Below, one piece after another: positions 36,846 to 47,020 of a stretch of 64,000 nucleotides of DNA. The stretch spans positions 62,001-126,000 of the forward strand of contig NZ_VNKO01000003.1 of NCBI RefSeq assembly GCF_008033445.1. Reading direction: 5' to 3'. The stretch's first letter is position 1. Each line of letters opens with the position of its first letter. Source of the stretch: Vulcaniibacterium gelatinicum (GTDB lineage Bacteria; Pseudomonadota; Gammaproteobacteria; Xanthomonadales; Xanthomonadaceae). The notes below the pieces were generated by a model. The model was not told the DNA's origin. It was given only the letters and a program-made list of their open reading frames with translations, and did no database searches. A program made the translations under genes and the position numbers.

Positions 36846-37817
36846 ATGTCCCAGGCCAGCGTCACCGTCGTCGGTTCCTTCAACGTGGACCACGTCTGGC
36901 GCTGCGCCCGCCTGCCGCGGCCCGGCGAGACACTGGGCGGGCGCTACCTGAGCGGCCCCGGCGGCAAGGGCTTCAACCAGGCCATGGCCAGCGCCCGCGC
37001 CGGCGCCGCCACCCGCTTCGTCTGCGCGCTGGGCGAGGACGCCGGCGGCCAGCTCGCGCGCGCCCTCGCCGCGGCCGAGGGCATCGAGCTGCACGAGACG
37101 CGCAGCAGCGAACCGACCGGCACCGCCGGCATCTTCGTGGACGCGCAGGGGCGCAACAGCATCGTGATCGGCCCCGGCGCGAACGCGGCCCTGACGCCGG
37201 CCGACATCGAGGCCGAACGCGAGGCGCTGGTGCATGCCGCGGTGGTGCTGGCGCAACTGGAAACGCCGCTGCCGGCGGTGGAGCACGCGCTGCGCCTGGC
37301 CGGCGCCGCGGGCGCGTGCACGCTGCTCAACCCCGCGCCGGCCGACGTGGCGCTGCCGCAGGCGCTGCTGGCGCTGGTCCGCATCGCCACCCCGAACGAA
37401 ACCGAGTTCTGCGCCTGGGCACAACGACAGACCGGCTCCGCGCCGGACCCCGACGCACTCGCCGCGCTGGCCGACGCCGCGCTGCACGCGCTGTGCCGGC
37501 GCCTGCTGCCGCAGGGCACGGTGGTGGTCACGCTCGGCGCCGCCGGCTGTTTCGTCTCGCATGCCGACCACGCCCGCCACGGCGACGCCCTGCCCTGCTA
37601 CCGCGTGCCCGCCGCGCCGGCGCAGGCGGTGGACACCACCGGCGCGGGCGATGCCTTCAACGGCGCGCTGGCCGCCTCGCTGGCGCTGGAGCCGCAGGCC
37701 CCGTTCGCGCAGCACGTGCGCTTCGCCAGCCGCTACGCGGCGCTGTCGGTGGAGCGCCACGGCGCGGCGCTGGCGATGCCGCGGCGGGCCGAGGTGGACG
37801 CCCGCTTCGGCCCCTGA
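36846..37817 (+). CDS. rbsK: Ribokinase (PfkB family)
   Basis: Phosphorylates ribose to ribose 5-phosphate, 323 residues. Motifs are VVGSFNVDHVWR at the N-terminus, the substrate segment GPGGKGFNQAMASARAG (residues 39-55; family usually GGKGANQA, so KGF is a variant), TPNETE, and the anion hole with catalytic aspartate DTTGAGDAFNGA near residue 260. The KGF change near the sugar pocket leaves some doubt about the sugar. It follows the nucleoside transporter by 25 bases. Confidence 0.9.
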   Translation: MSQASVTVVGSFNVDHVWRCARLPRPGETLGGRYLSGPGGKGFNQAMASARAGAATRFVCALGEDAGGQLARALAAAEGIELHETRSSEPTGTAGIFVDAQGRNSIVIGPGANAALTPADIEAEREALVHAAVVLAQLETPLPAVEHALRLAGAAGACTLLNPAPADVALPQALLALVRIATPNETEFCAWAQRQTGSAPDPDALAALADAALHALCRRLLPQGTVVVTLGAAGCFVSHADHARHGDALPCYRVPAAPAQAVDTTGAGDAFNGALAASLALEPQAPFAQHVRFASRYAALSVERHGAALAMPRRAEVDARFGP

Positions 37818-37841
37818 CCGCGGCCCCCGGGGCCGCCCCGC

Positions 37842-37847
37842 TAGAAT
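37842..37847 (+). promoter_or_regulatory. -10 element of dusB, possibly leaderless
   Basis: TAGAAT ends 7 bases before the dusB ATG at 37855, a spacing that would put the transcript start on or beside the start codon. There is no ribosome binding site between. Confidence 0.4.
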
Positions 37848-37854
37848 GCGCGCC

Positions 37855-38853
37855 ATGCGCATCGGGCCGTACCAGATCGAGCCGAAGGTGGTCCTGGCGC
37901 CGATGGCCGGCGTCACCGACAAGCCGTTCCGGATGCTGTGCAAGCGCCTGGGCGCGGGCCTGTGCGTGTCGGAGATGACCACCTCCGACCCGCGCTTGTG
38001 GAACACCGCCAAGTCGCGCCACCGCATGGACCACGCCGGCGAGCCGGCGCCGGTCAGCGTGCAGATCGCCGGCACCGTGCCCGAGGCGATGGCCGAGGCC
38101 GCGCGCCACAACGTCGCCCACGGCGCGCAGATCATCGACATCAACATGGGCTGCCCGGCCAAGAAGGTGTGCAACGTCTGGGCCGGCTCGGCGCTGATGC
38201 GCGACCCGCCGCTGGTCGCGCGCATCCTCGAGGCGGTGGTGGAGGCGGTGGACGTGCCGGTCACGCTCAAGATCCGCACCGGCTGGGCCGCCGGCCACCG
38301 CAACGCGCTGGAGATCGCGCGCATCGCCGAGGCCAGCGGCATCGCCGCGCTGGCCATCCATGGCCGCACCCGCGACCAGCTGTACACCGGCCAGGCCGAG
38401 TACGACACCATCGCCGAGGTCAAGGCGGCGCTGTCCATCCCGGTGATCGCCAACGGCGACGTGGACTCGCCGGAGAAGGCCGCGCAGGTGCTGCGCGCCA
38501 CCGGCGCCGACGCGGTGATGGTCGGCCGCGCCGCGCAGGGCCGGCCGTGGATCTTCCGCGGGATCGCGCACTACCTCGCCACCGGCGAGCGCCTGCCGGA
38601 GCCGTCGCTGGCGGAGGTGCGTGACATCCTGCTCGGCCACCTCGAACAGTTGCACGCGTTCTACGGCGAGGCAGCGGGGGTGCGCATCGCGCGCAAGCAC
38701 CTGGGCTGGTACGCCAAGGACCATCCGGAGAACGCCGCCTTCCGCGCCGTGGTCAACCGCGCCGAAACCGCCGAGGCGCAGCTGCGCCTGACCCGCGACT
38801 ATTTCGATGCCCTGATCGCAGGCATTCCGCCGGAACGCTCGCTAGCTGCGTAA
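37855..38853 (+). CDS. dusB: tRNA-dihydrouridine synthase B
   Basis: FMN enzyme that reduces uridines in the tRNA D-loop, 332 residues. Motifs are VLAPMAGVTDKPFR, the active-site cysteine in DINMGCPAKKVCN near residue 100, LKIRTGWAAGHRNA, HGRTRDQLYTG and GRAAQGRPWIF. ATG 37855 gives the DusB N-terminus MRIGPYQIE; an ATG three codons upstream is possible. The fis gene that often follows dusB is absent. A decayed copy of its 3' part lies 0.9 kb downstream. Confidence 0.97.
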   Translation: MRIGPYQIEPKVVLAPMAGVTDKPFRMLCKRLGAGLCVSEMTTSDPRLWNTAKSRHRMDHAGEPAPVSVQIAGTVPEAMAEAARHNVAHGAQIIDINMGCPAKKVCNVWAGSALMRDPPLVARILEAVVEAVDVPVTLKIRTGWAAGHRNALEIARIAEASGIAALAIHGRTRDQLYTGQAEYDTIAEVKAALSIPVIANGDVDSPEKAAQVLRATGADAVMVGRAAQGRPWIFRGIAHYLATGERLPEPSLAEVRDILLGHLEQLHAFYGEAAGVRIARKHLGWYAKDHPENAAFRAVVNRAETAEAQLRLTRDYFDALIAGIPPERSLAA

Positions 38854-38869
38854 CAGGCACACGTACCGA

Positions 38870-38898
38870 CGCCGTGCGTGTCGTCGGCACGCACGGCG
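38870..38898 (+). terminator. 11-bp hairpin after dusB
   Basis: CGCCGTGCGTG and its perfect complement with a 7-base loop start 17 bases after the dusB stop. No T-run follows, so efficiency as a terminator is uncertain. Confidence 0.45.
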
Positions 38899-38946
38899 CC
38901 CGAAACCTGCAGAGGAAAGCACCGACAAGACAACAGGCACCTGCCA

Positions 38947-39372
38947 TCACAGATCCGCCACTCCCACCGCATTCGCAACCCTCACTGCATCCTGGACTGC
39001 CTTCTCCACCTGGACCAGCGCATCTGCGGTGGCACGTTTGACGCAAACGGAAGGACTTGGCCGACCGTTCGGAATCTGCTCGGCGAGTTCTTCACAGATG
39101 GTCGTTGCTGCCTTGCTGACACGGCCCTCCAGCTCGCGCACATCCGCGACACGCGCAAGATCGAGATCGCCATAATCGACGGCAATGCTCATGCTCGTTT
39201 CTTCGACGTAGCCATAACCACGATTGTCGAAGACGCGCCTGTACACAATCTGCGGCGCGGTGACCGTCACGGGCTTCAGCTCTGGAACCGCGCTTTGCGC
39301 CTGCGCTGCCGAGGCACCGGATGCAACCAGCAGCACCAGTGTCGCTCCACTTGCAACAATCTTGCCAGTCAT
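38947..39372 (-). CDS. UrcA family secreted protein
   Basis: 141 residues. A signal peptide (IVASGATLVLLVASGASAAQA) is followed by the UrcA pattern SMSIAVDYGDLDLARVADVRE, two cysteines (in TICEEL and SVCVKRA), and a C-terminal helical part. ATG 39370-39372 is preceded by CAGGAGA. UrcA proteins are small periplasmic or secreted proteins of unknown role. Base composition is visibly lower in GC than the neighbours, which suggests a later arrival. It is convergent with dusB. Confidence 0.85.
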   Translation of the reverse strand: MTGKIVASGATLVLLVASGASAAQAQSAVPELKPVTVTAPQIVYRRVFDNRGYGYVEETSMSIAVDYGDLDLARVADVRELEGRVSKAATTICEELAEQIPNGRPSPSVCVKRATADALVQVEKAVQDAVRVANAVGVADL

Positions 39373-39747
39373 GATCGTTCTCCTGACATTGGCCCTGCTC
39401 ACGCCAGACTTTCCTGACAGACAGGATCCGGCACAGGGCAGTTAACGGGATCAATCCATCGCCATCGGGAGCGTGGCTGCCATGCCACCCGCCGGCACTG
39501 CCTCGTCGGAACCTCCAGATCCACCTTCGAGCCACGCGCACGCGCCGGACTTTGTGCGCATGTGTAATGTGCCGATTTAGCTGGCACACAGCCCGAAGCT
39601 GCAATCCCCCGTGCGGGGGAGGCATCGAGTGGCCGCATCCACCGCCGACACTGCACCGCCAGCCGCCACGTGGATTAAGCCGCAGTCAGGGTGCAGAAAC
39701 CCCGCCTGCTACGCGCGTGCCTGGCACTTGCCGCCGCGGCAAGCACG

Positions 39748-39834
39748 TTCCACGGGCAAGTGGCCGGGATCCGCATCGCGTGCCAACACTCGGGCTGGTA
39801 CGCTAGGCACCGCGCGGAGCATTCCGCCGCCTGA
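39748..39834 (+). pseudogene. Relic of the dusB 3' region
   Basis: In one frame this stretch reads FHGQVAGIRIAC, QHSGWYARHRAE, then HSAA and a stop. It aligns without gaps to FYGEAAGVRIAR, KHLGWYAKDHPE and NAAF of the intact dusB. By my count 14 of 28 residues and about 59 of 84 bases are identical. It has no start or upstream domain. The rest of 39373-39840 shows no gene; it ends 6 bases before the methyltransferase ATG. Confidence 0.65.
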
Positions 39835-39840
39835 GCCGCC

Positions 39841-40674
39841 ATGAGCGAAGCCAACCGTTCCTGCGAGTTCCCCTACCTGCACGGCTTCTCGCCGACCGAG
39901 CAGGCGCGCCTGGTCAAGCAGGCGCGGCTGGCCGAATCCACCATCTTCCGCAACATCGACTACACCGGCGTGACCCGCCTGCTCGAGGTCGGCTGCGGCG
40001 TCGGCGCGCAGACCGAGATCCTGCTGCGCCGCTTCCCCGACCTGCACGTCACCGGCGTGGACCTGAGCCAGGTGCAGCTCGACGCCGCCGCGCGCAACCT
40101 CGGCGCCATGCCCTGGCTCGCAGGCCGCTACACCCTGCAGCAGGCCGACGCCACCGACCTGCCCTATGAGGCGCGCAGTTTCGACGGCGCGTTCCTGTGC
40201 TGGGTGCTCGAGCACGTGCCCACCCCGGCGCGGGTGCTGGCCGAGGTGCGGCGCGTGCTGCGCCCCGGCTCGCCCGTGTACGTGACCGAGGTGATGAACT
40301 CCTCGTTCCTGCTCGACCCGTACTCGCCCAACACCTGGCGCTACTGGATGGCGTTCAACGACTTCCAGTACGACAGCGGCGGCGACCCGTTCATCGGCGC
40401 CAAGCTCGGCAACCTGCTGCTCGCCGGCGGCTTCCACGACGTCTCCACCGAGATCAAGACCTTCCACTTCGACAACCGCGAGCCGGGCCGGCGCAAGAGC
40501 ATGGTCGCGTTCTGGGAGGAACTGCTGCTCTCGGCCGCGGACCAGCTGATCCAGGCCGGCAAGGTCACCCCCGACACCGTCGAGGGCATGCGCCGCGAGA
40601 TGCACCAGGTGCAGAACGACCCGAACGCGGTGTTCTTCTACGCCTTCGTGCAGGCGCGGGCGGTCGTCTACTGA
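39841..40674 (+). CDS. Class I SAM-dependent methyltransferase
   Basis: 277 residues. Motif I is [14 protein letters not shown] near residues 46-59, the acidic end of beta 2 is [11 protein letters not shown], motif II is [15 protein letters not shown], and [20 protein letters not shown] follows. The C-terminal third ([19 protein letters not shown]) is not typical of common small-molecule methyltransferases, and I cannot name a substrate. It stands directly upstream of the SAM-cycle genes metK, ahcY and metF, but has its own position and no clear ribosome binding site. Confidence 0.88.
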   Translation: MSEANRSCEFPYLHGFSPTEQARLVKQARLAESTIFRNIDYTGVTRLLEVGCGVGAQTEILLRRFPDLHVTGVDLSQVQLDAAARNLGAMPWLAGRYTLQQADATDLPYEARSFDGAFLCWVLEHVPTPARVLAEVRRVLRPGSPVYVTEVMNSSFLLDPYSPNTWRYWMAFNDFQYDSGGDPFIGAKLGNLLLAGGFHDVSTEIKTFHFDNREPGRRKSMVAFWEELLLSAADQLIQAGKVTPDTVEGMRREMHQVQNDPNAVFFYAFVQARAVVY

Positions 40675-40820
40675 CTCCCACTCGGCGCCCGGATCCCACC
40701 CGCGAAGCCGCAGGCGGCCCTGGCCGCCGCCGGGTGCCCCCCAACGGGCAGCGGCGCCGACGGGCCCTCACCCTGAATCCACCCCCAAGGGGCAAGATGC
40801 GTCCCCCCCGCCCCGCCCTG

Positions 40821-40858
40821 TATCATGGGCGGCCATCCTTTCATCCGAATCGAAGGAT
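40821..40858 (+). promoter_or_regulatory. metK -10 and short leader hairpin over the ribosome binding site
   Basis: TATCAT (40821-40826) predicts a start near 40834 and a leader of only about 34 bases. Within it ATCCTT (40835-40840) pairs with AAGGAT (40853-40858), the Shine-Dalgarno-like sequence of metK. The stem could tune metK translation; I do not recognise a known SAM riboswitch in it. Confidence 0.45.
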
Positions 40859-40867
40859 ATCTGTCCG

Positions 40868-42094
40868 ATGACCAGCTCCAGCTACCTGTTCACCTCCGAA
40901 TCGGTCTCCGAAGGCCATCCGGACAAGATCGCCGACCAGATCTCGGATGCGGTGCTCGATGCGATCCTCGCCCAGGACAAGCGCGCGCGCGTGGCCTGCG
41001 AGACGCTGGTGAAGACGGGCGCGGCGATCGTCGCCGGCGAGGTGACCACCGGCGCATGGGTGGACATCGAGGCGCTGGCGCGCCAGGTCATCAACGCCAT
41101 CGGCTACGACAACTCCAATGTCGGCTTCGACGGCCACACCTGCGCCATCATCAACATGCTCGGCAAGCAGTCGCCGGACATCGCCGCCGGCGTGGACCGC
41201 AAGAAGCCTGAGGAACAGGGCGCGGGCGACCAGGGCCTGATGTTCGGCTACGCCTGCAACGAGGCGCCCGAATTCATGCCGGCGCCGATCTACTACAGCC
41301 ACCGCCTGGTCGAGCAGCAGGCCAAGGTGCGCAAGCAGAAGAACTCCAAGCTGCCGTGGCTGCGCCCGGACGCCAAGAGCCAGGTCACGCTACGCTACGA
41401 GAACGACAAGGTCGTGGGCCTGGACGCGGTGGTGCTGTCCACCCAGCACGACCCGGGCATCAAGCACAAGGACATCGTCGAGGGCGTGTACGAGCACATC
41501 CTGCGGCCGGTGCTGCCGAAGGCGTGGCTGGACAAGCTGCCCAAGGGCAAGCTGCACATCAACCCGACCGGGATCTTCGTGATCGGCGGCCCGGTGGGCG
41601 ACTGCGGCCTGACCGGGCGCAAGATCATCGTGGACACCTACGGCGGCATGGCCCGCCACGGCGGCGGCGCGTTCTCCGGCAAGGACCCGTCGAAGGTGGA
41701 CCGCTCGGCCGCCTACGCCGCGCGCTACGTGGCCAAGAACATCGTCGCCGCCGGCCTGGCCGACAAGTGCGAGGTGCAGGTCAGCTACGCGATCGGCGTG
41801 GCCGAGCCGACCTCGATCTCGGTCACCACCTTCGGCACCGGCAGGATCTCCGACGACCGGATCGAGAAGCTGATCCGCAAGCATTTCGACCTGCGTCCGT
41901 ACGGCATCGTGAAGATGCTCGACCTGATCCATCCGATCTACCAGGACACCGCCGCCTACGGCCACTTCGGCCGCAAGCCGAAGCAGGTCAGCTACACCGA
42001 CGGCGCCGGCAAGAAGCAGACCGCCACCGCCTTCTCCTGGGAGAAGACCGACAAGGCCGAGGAACTGCGCAAGGACGCCGGCCTGAAGAAGTAA
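40868..42094 (+). CDS. metK: S-adenosylmethionine synthetase
   Basis: Makes SAM from methionine and ATP, 408 residues. The N-terminus has [20 protein letters not shown], the ATP hexapeptide [12 protein letters not shown] is near residues 119-130, and the P-loop-like [19 protein letters not shown] is near 269-287. Length and C-terminus are normal. It begins the methyl-cycle cluster metK-ahcY-metF. Confidence 0.98.
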   Translation: MTSSSYLFTSESVSEGHPDKIADQISDAVLDAILAQDKRARVACETLVKTGAAIVAGEVTTGAWVDIEALARQVINAIGYDNSNVGFDGHTCAIINMLGKQSPDIAAGVDRKKPEEQGAGDQGLMFGYACNEAPEFMPAPIYYSHRLVEQQAKVRKQKNSKLPWLRPDAKSQVTLRYENDKVVGLDAVVLSTQHDPGIKHKDIVEGVYEHILRPVLPKAWLDKLPKGKLHINPTGIFVIGGPVGDCGLTGRKIIVDTYGGMARHGGGAFSGKDPSKVDRSAAYAARYVAKNIVAAGLADKCEVQVSYAIGVAEPTSISVTTFGTGRISDDRIEKLIRKHFDLRPYGIVKMLDLIHPIYQDTAAYGHFGRKPKQVSYTDGAGKKQTATAFSWEKTDKAEELRKDAGLKK

Positions 42095-42108
42095 CCCACC
42101 GGACCCGG

Positions 42109-42131
42109 GCGTGCGGCGCACTGCCGCACGC
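42109..42131 (+). other. 9-bp hairpin after metK
   Basis: GCGTGCGGC and its perfect complement with a 5-base loop lie 14 bases after the metK stop and end 5 bases before the SAH riboswitch. There is no T-run. It may end or stabilise the metK message. Confidence 0.45.
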
Positions 42132-42136
42132 CCTGC

Positions 42137-42209
42137 CCCGCCGAGGGGCGCTGCGACCGTGAAGGCACGGCCAGGCTCGGCGGGACGCGACACGCAGCAA
42201 CGGCGCCCG
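42137..42209 (+). promoter_or_regulatory. S-adenosylhomocysteine (SAH) riboswitch
   Basis: All conserved elements are present. The P1 stem is CCCGCCGAG with CTCGGCGGG (42137-42145 and 42176-42184). The core is GGGCGCTGCGAC, and the P2 stem is CCGTG with CACGG (42157-42161 and 42166-42170). GCCAGGCTCGG follows, and GCGCCC (42203-42208) pairs back to GGGCGC (42146-42151) as the pseudoknot. It precedes ahcY by 42 bases. SAH binding is known to raise ahcY expression. Confidence 0.93.
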
Positions 42210-42250
42210 TTCATCGAATCCCCCCGGATTCCGACCCGACGGAGCAACCC

Positions 42251-43672
<1,422 letters not shown>

Positions 43673-43694
43673 TCGCCGCACAGGCGGAACGCAG

Positions 43695-43723
43695 AACGGG
43701 CGCTTCGGCGCCCGTTTCCGTTT
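43695..43723 (+). terminator. Intrinsic terminator after ahcY
   Basis: AACGGGCGC with TTCG loop and GCGCCCGTT makes a perfect 9-bp stem followed by TTTCCGTTT. It is a good rho-independent terminator and separates ahcY from metF. Confidence 0.85.
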
Positions 43724-43819
43724 GCGCCGCCGTCATCCCGGTGGGCCGCGGGCTGAAATGCTTTCCTTCCATCGCGATGAAGCGATAGACTGACCCGGCC
43801 ACCCAGGACCGCCCGCGCG

Positions 43820-44644
43820 ATGGTGCCGATCAGCTTCGAGTTCTACCCGCCCAAGACCGACGAGCAGCGCGCCCAGCTCGACCGTACCGCGCGCCGGCTC
43901 AAGGCCGAGGCGCCGGAATACGTTTCCTGCACCTTCGGCGCCGGCGGCTCGACCCTGTCGTACACGCCGGAGACCGTGCAGCGGCTGCGCGACGCGCACG
44001 GCTTCGAGGCCGCGCCGCACCTGTCGTGCATGGGCGGCACCCGCGAGGAGATCCGGCAGTTGCTCAAGCTGTACCGGGCGATGGGCTGCCGGCGCCTGGT
44101 CGCGCTGCGCGGCGACCTGCCCTCGGGCATGGCGCGGATGGGCGATTTCCGCCACGCCTCGGACCTGGTCGAGTTCATCCGCCGCGAGCACGACGGGTAC
44201 TTCCACATCGAGGTGGGCTGCTACCCGGAGATGCACCCGCAGGCGGAGGACGCCTTCGCCGACCTGCGCCATTTCAAGGCCAAGGTGGACGCCGGCGCGG
44301 ACGGCGCGATCACCCAGTACTTCTACAACGCCGACGCCTACTTCCGCTTCGTGGACGACGCACGCCGGCTCGGGGTGACGATCCCGATCGTGCCGGGGGT
44401 CATGCCGATCTCCAACTTCACCCAGTTGCGGCGCTTCTCCGAAGCCTGCGGCGCGGAGCTGCCGCGCTGGCTGGTCAAGCGCATGCTGGCCTACGGCGAC
44501 GACGTGGCGTCCATCCGCGCCTTCGCCGCCGAGTTCGTGGCCGACCTGTGCCGGCGGCTGATCGCGGGCGGCGCGCCCGGCCTGCACTTCTACACGCTCA
44601 ACCTGTCGAAGCCGACCCTCGCGGTGCTGGCGCAGCTGCGCTGA
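43820..44644 (+). CDS. metF: Methylenetetrahydrofolate reductase
   Basis: Makes 5-methyl-THF for methionine synthesis using FAD. It is 274 residues. Motifs are ISFEFYPPKTDEQ with the catalytic glutamate at residue 6, ALRGDLP, FHIEVGCYPEMHPQA, and GADGAITQYFYNADAYFRF. The end LHFYTLNLSKPT is standard. It lies 148 bases after ahcY beyond a terminator, so it probably has its own promoter. It completes the methyl cycle with metK and ahcY. Confidence 0.97.
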   Translation: MVPISFEFYPPKTDEQRAQLDRTARRLKAEAPEYVSCTFGAGGSTLSYTPETVQRLRDAHGFEAAPHLSCMGGTREEIRQLLKLYRAMGCRRLVALRGDLPSGMARMGDFRHASDLVEFIRREHDGYFHIEVGCYPEMHPQAEDAFADLRHFKAKVDAGADGAITQYFYNADAYFRFVDDARRLGVTIPIVPGVMPISNFTQLRRFSEACGAELPRWLVKRMLAYGDDVASIRAFAAEFVADLCRRLIAGGAPGLHFYTLNLSKPTLAVLAQLR

Positions 44645-44659
44645 GCGGGCGGCGCCGGC

Positions 44660-45091
44660 TCAGGCCGGTTCCACCCGCAGCGAGGCGCCTTCCACGCCCA
44701 CGATGCGCACGCGCGCGCCGGCCGGCAGGTCCGGGCCGAGCGCGACCCAGAACGCGTCGCCGATCTTGAGCCGGCCGCGGCCGTCCACGATCGCCGACTC
44801 CAGCGGATGCACCTCCCCCACCAGCTGTTCGCCGCGGCGGTTGAGCAGCGGCTGCGTGCTGGCGCCCTGCGGATGGCGCTGCTTGTAGCGCCACCCGATC
44901 CACACCGACACCAGCGACAGCAGCGCGAACAGCATCCACTGCGCCGGATACGACATCGGCACCAGCATCTCGACCAGCGCGGTGCCGACCGCGGCGAAGC
45001 CGAGCCAGAGCATGAACGTGCCGGGCAACAGCGCCTCGAGCGCGAACAGGGCCAGCGCCACGCCCCACCAGAACCACGGCGATGCCATCAT
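44660..45091 (-). CDS. NfeD-family membrane protein
   Basis: 143 residues. Two to three membrane helices (near WFWWGVALALFALEALLPG and MLFALLSLVSVWIGW) are followed by a small OB-fold domain (GEVHPLESAIVDGRGRLKIGD). NfeD proteins pair with SPFH proteins to organise membrane microdomains. I start at ATG 45089-45091 because GGAGG precedes it by 5 bases; a GTG at 45101-45103, directly after the SPFH stop, is the longer option. It is coupled to the upstream SPFH gene. Confidence 0.9.
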   Translation of the reverse strand: MMASPWFWWGVALALFALEALLPGTFMLWLGFAAVGTALVEMLVPMSYPAQWMLFALLSLVSVWIGWRYKQRHPQGASTQPLLNRRGEQLVGEVHPLESAIVDGRGRLKIGDAFWVALGPDLPAGARVRIVGVEGASLRVEPA

Positions 45092-45103
45092 CGGCGCCTC
45101 CAC

Positions 45104-46048
45104 TCAGGCCTTGGGCGCGGCCGGCGCCGGCTTGGCCGCCGCCGTCCTGTCCTGCACCGCCTTGGCCAGCTCGGCGATGCCGCCCAGCGCACCGAGCACG
45201 CCGGTGGCCTCCACCGGCAGCAGCAACAGCTTCTGGTTCGGCGAGCCGGCGAACTCCTTCAGCGCCTCGACGTACTTCTGCGCGACGAAGTAGTTGATCG
45301 CCTGCACGTCGCCCTTCGCGATCGCGTCGGAGACCATCTGCGTGGCCTTGGCCTCGGCCTCGGCCAGGCGTTCGCGCGCCTCGGCCTCGCGGAACGCGGC
45401 CTCCTTCTTGCCTTCGGCCTCCAGGATCGCGGCCTGCTTGTCGCCCTCGGCGCGCAGGATCTCGGACTGGCGGTGCCCTTCCGCCTCGAGGATGCTGGCG
45501 CGCTTGTCGCGCTCGGCCTTCATCTGCCGCGCCATCGCCTCGACCAGGTCGCGCGGCGGCTGGATGTCCTTGAGCTCGATGCGGTTGACCTTCAGCCCCC
45601 ACGGATGGGTGGCCTGGTCCACCGCCATCAGCACCTTGGCGTTGATCTCGTCGCGCTTGGACAGCGATTCGTCCAGGTCCATCGAGCCGATCGCGGTGCG
45701 GATGTTGGTCATCACCAGGTTCAGGATCGCGAGCTCGAGGTTGGCCACCTCGTAGGCCGCCTTGGCCGCGTCCAGCACCTGGAAGTAGACCACGCCGTCC
45801 ACCTTCACCACGGCGTTGTCCTTGGTGATGACGTCCTGGCTCGGCACATCCATCACCTGCTCCATCATGTTGAGCTTGCGGCCGATGCTGTCGATCCACG
45901 GCACGATGAAGCCCAGGCCCGGCGACAGGGTGTGGGTGTAGCGGCCGAACCGCTCCACCGTCCATTCGTAACCCTGCGGCACCACGCGCACGCCCTTGAG
46001 CACGGTGACGAGCGCGAACAGCAGCAGCACGCCGACGAAGATCTCCAT
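45104..46048 (-). CDS. SPFH/band-7 membrane protein (QmcA/stomatin type)
   Basis: 314 residues. One N-terminal membrane anchor (FVGVLLLFALVTVLKGV) precedes an SPFH domain containing VERFGRYTHTLSPGLGFIVPW, then a long charged helical region (EAEGHRQSEILRAEGDKQAA). The protein ends in an alanine/proline tail. Such proteins oligomerise in membrane microdomains and modulate proteases such as FtsH. ATG 46046-46048 has an AGGGGGA site; an ATG five codons upstream is less well placed. It forms the usual pair with NfeD. Confidence 0.95.
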   Translation of the reverse strand: MEIFVGVLLLFALVTVLKGVRVVPQGYEWTVERFGRYTHTLSPGLGFIVPWIDSIGRKLNMMEQVMDVPSQDVITKDNAVVKVDGVVYFQVLDAAKAAYEVANLELAILNLVMTNIRTAIGSMDLDESLSKRDEINAKVLMAVDQATHPWGLKVNRIELKDIQPPRDLVEAMARQMKAERDKRASILEAEGHRQSEILRAEGDKQAAILEAEGKKEAAFREAEARERLAEAEAKATQMVSDAIAKGDVQAINYFVAQKYVEALKEFAGSPNQKLLLLPVEATGVLGALGGIAELAKAVQDRTAAAKPAPAAPKA

Positions 46049-46149
46049 GGTTCCCCCTTGCATGCGGCGCCCTCCGGCCGCTGGGGAATGGTAGCGCGGG
46101 CCGGGGCCCTGGCCGACAATGGCCCGCACCGCCGCCACCGCTCCGGACC

Positions 46150-46668
46150 ATGCACGCCGCCGACGACTTCCAGCCGCTCTCGCTCGCCGTGCTGACCGTC
46201 TCCGACACGCGCACAGCCGCCGACGACACCTCCGGCGACTACCTCGCCGCCGCCGCGGCCGAGGCCGGCCACCGCGTGGTCGCACGCGCGCTGCTGCCGG
46301 ACGACAAGTACCGGCTGCGCGCGCAGGTGGCGCAGTGGATCGCCGATCCGGCGGTGGACGGGATCCTGGTCACCGGCGGCACCGGCTTCACCGGCCGCGA
46401 CTCCACGCCCGAGGCGCTGCTGCCGCTGCTGGACAAGGAGATGCCGGGCTTCGGCGAGCTGTTCCGCGCGCTGAGCTACGCCGAGATCGGCACCAGCACG
46501 CTGCAGTCGCGCGCCTTCGCCGGGCTGGCCAACGGCACGTTCCTGTTCGCGCTGCCGGGTTCGACCTCGGCCTGCCGCACCGCGTGGGAGCAGATCATCC
46601 GCGCCCAGCTCGACGCGCGCACCCGTCCCTGCAACCTGGCCCGGCTGCGGCCGCGGCTGAAGGAGTGA
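46150..46668 (+). CDS. moaB: Molybdenum cofactor protein MoaB/MogA family
   Basis: 172 residues of the MoCF-binding fold. Motifs are LAVLTVSDTRTAADDTSGDYL, GILVTGGTGFTGRDSTPEAL near residues 75-94, and ALPGSTSACRTAWEQII. MoaB binds or adenylates molybdopterin. The gene stands alone without other moa/moe genes in the window and is divergent from the SPFH gene. Confidence 0.94.
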   Translation: MHAADDFQPLSLAVLTVSDTRTAADDTSGDYLAAAAAEAGHRVVARALLPDDKYRLRAQVAQWIADPAVDGILVTGGTGFTGRDSTPEALLPLLDKEMPGFGELFRALSYAEIGTSTLQSRAFAGLANGTFLFALPGSTSACRTAWEQIIRAQLDARTRPCNLARLRPRLKE

Positions 46669-46672
46669 GACG

Positions 46673-47020
46673 ATGCCGATCGACACCACCCTGCGCCTGC
46701 TGGCCCGTGCCCGCGGCATGAGCGCGGCCGAACTCGCCGCCGCGATCCCGCGCGCCGGCGCCGACACCGTCGCCGCCTGGCTGCGCGGCGAGAAGCTGCC
46801 CGGCCGCCAGCAGCTCGCCGCGCTCGCCCGCACCCTGGGCGTGCCGGCCGGGGCGCTGCTGGCCGAACTCGCGCACACCCTCGACCCCGCGCGCACGCCG
46901 GGCGAACACCGCCTGCTCGCCGCCTACCGCGCGCTGACGCCGAAGCAGCAGGGCGCGCTGCTGGAGGTGGCGTGCGCGATGGCGGGGCAGCGCCCGACGC
47001 GCGCGCGCCGAAGCCGTTAG
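46673..47020 (+). CDS. Helix-turn-helix (XRE-like) protein
   Basis: 115 residues. The N-terminal part (LARARGMSAAELAAAIPRAG, then VAAWLRGEKLPGRQQLAALARTLGV, residues 9-57) has the five-helix XRE pattern. The C-terminal helical part has ALTPKQQGALLEVACAMA. AAGGAG precedes the ATG, 4 bases after moaB, so the two are likely co-transcribed. Its stop overlaps that of the convergent acylphosphatase gene by 4 bases. Targets are unknown. Confidence 0.82.
   Translation: MPIDTTLRLLARARGMSAAELAAAIPRAGADTVAAWLRGEKLPGRQQLAALARTLGVPAGALLAELAHTLDPARTPGEHRLLAAYRALTPKQQGALLEVACAMAGQRPTRARRSR

Noticed and set aside
38878-39417. Plus-strand open frame over the UrcA gene
   Set aside because: The minus-strand frame has a signal peptide, an AGGAGA site and the UrcA pattern; the plus frame has none of these.
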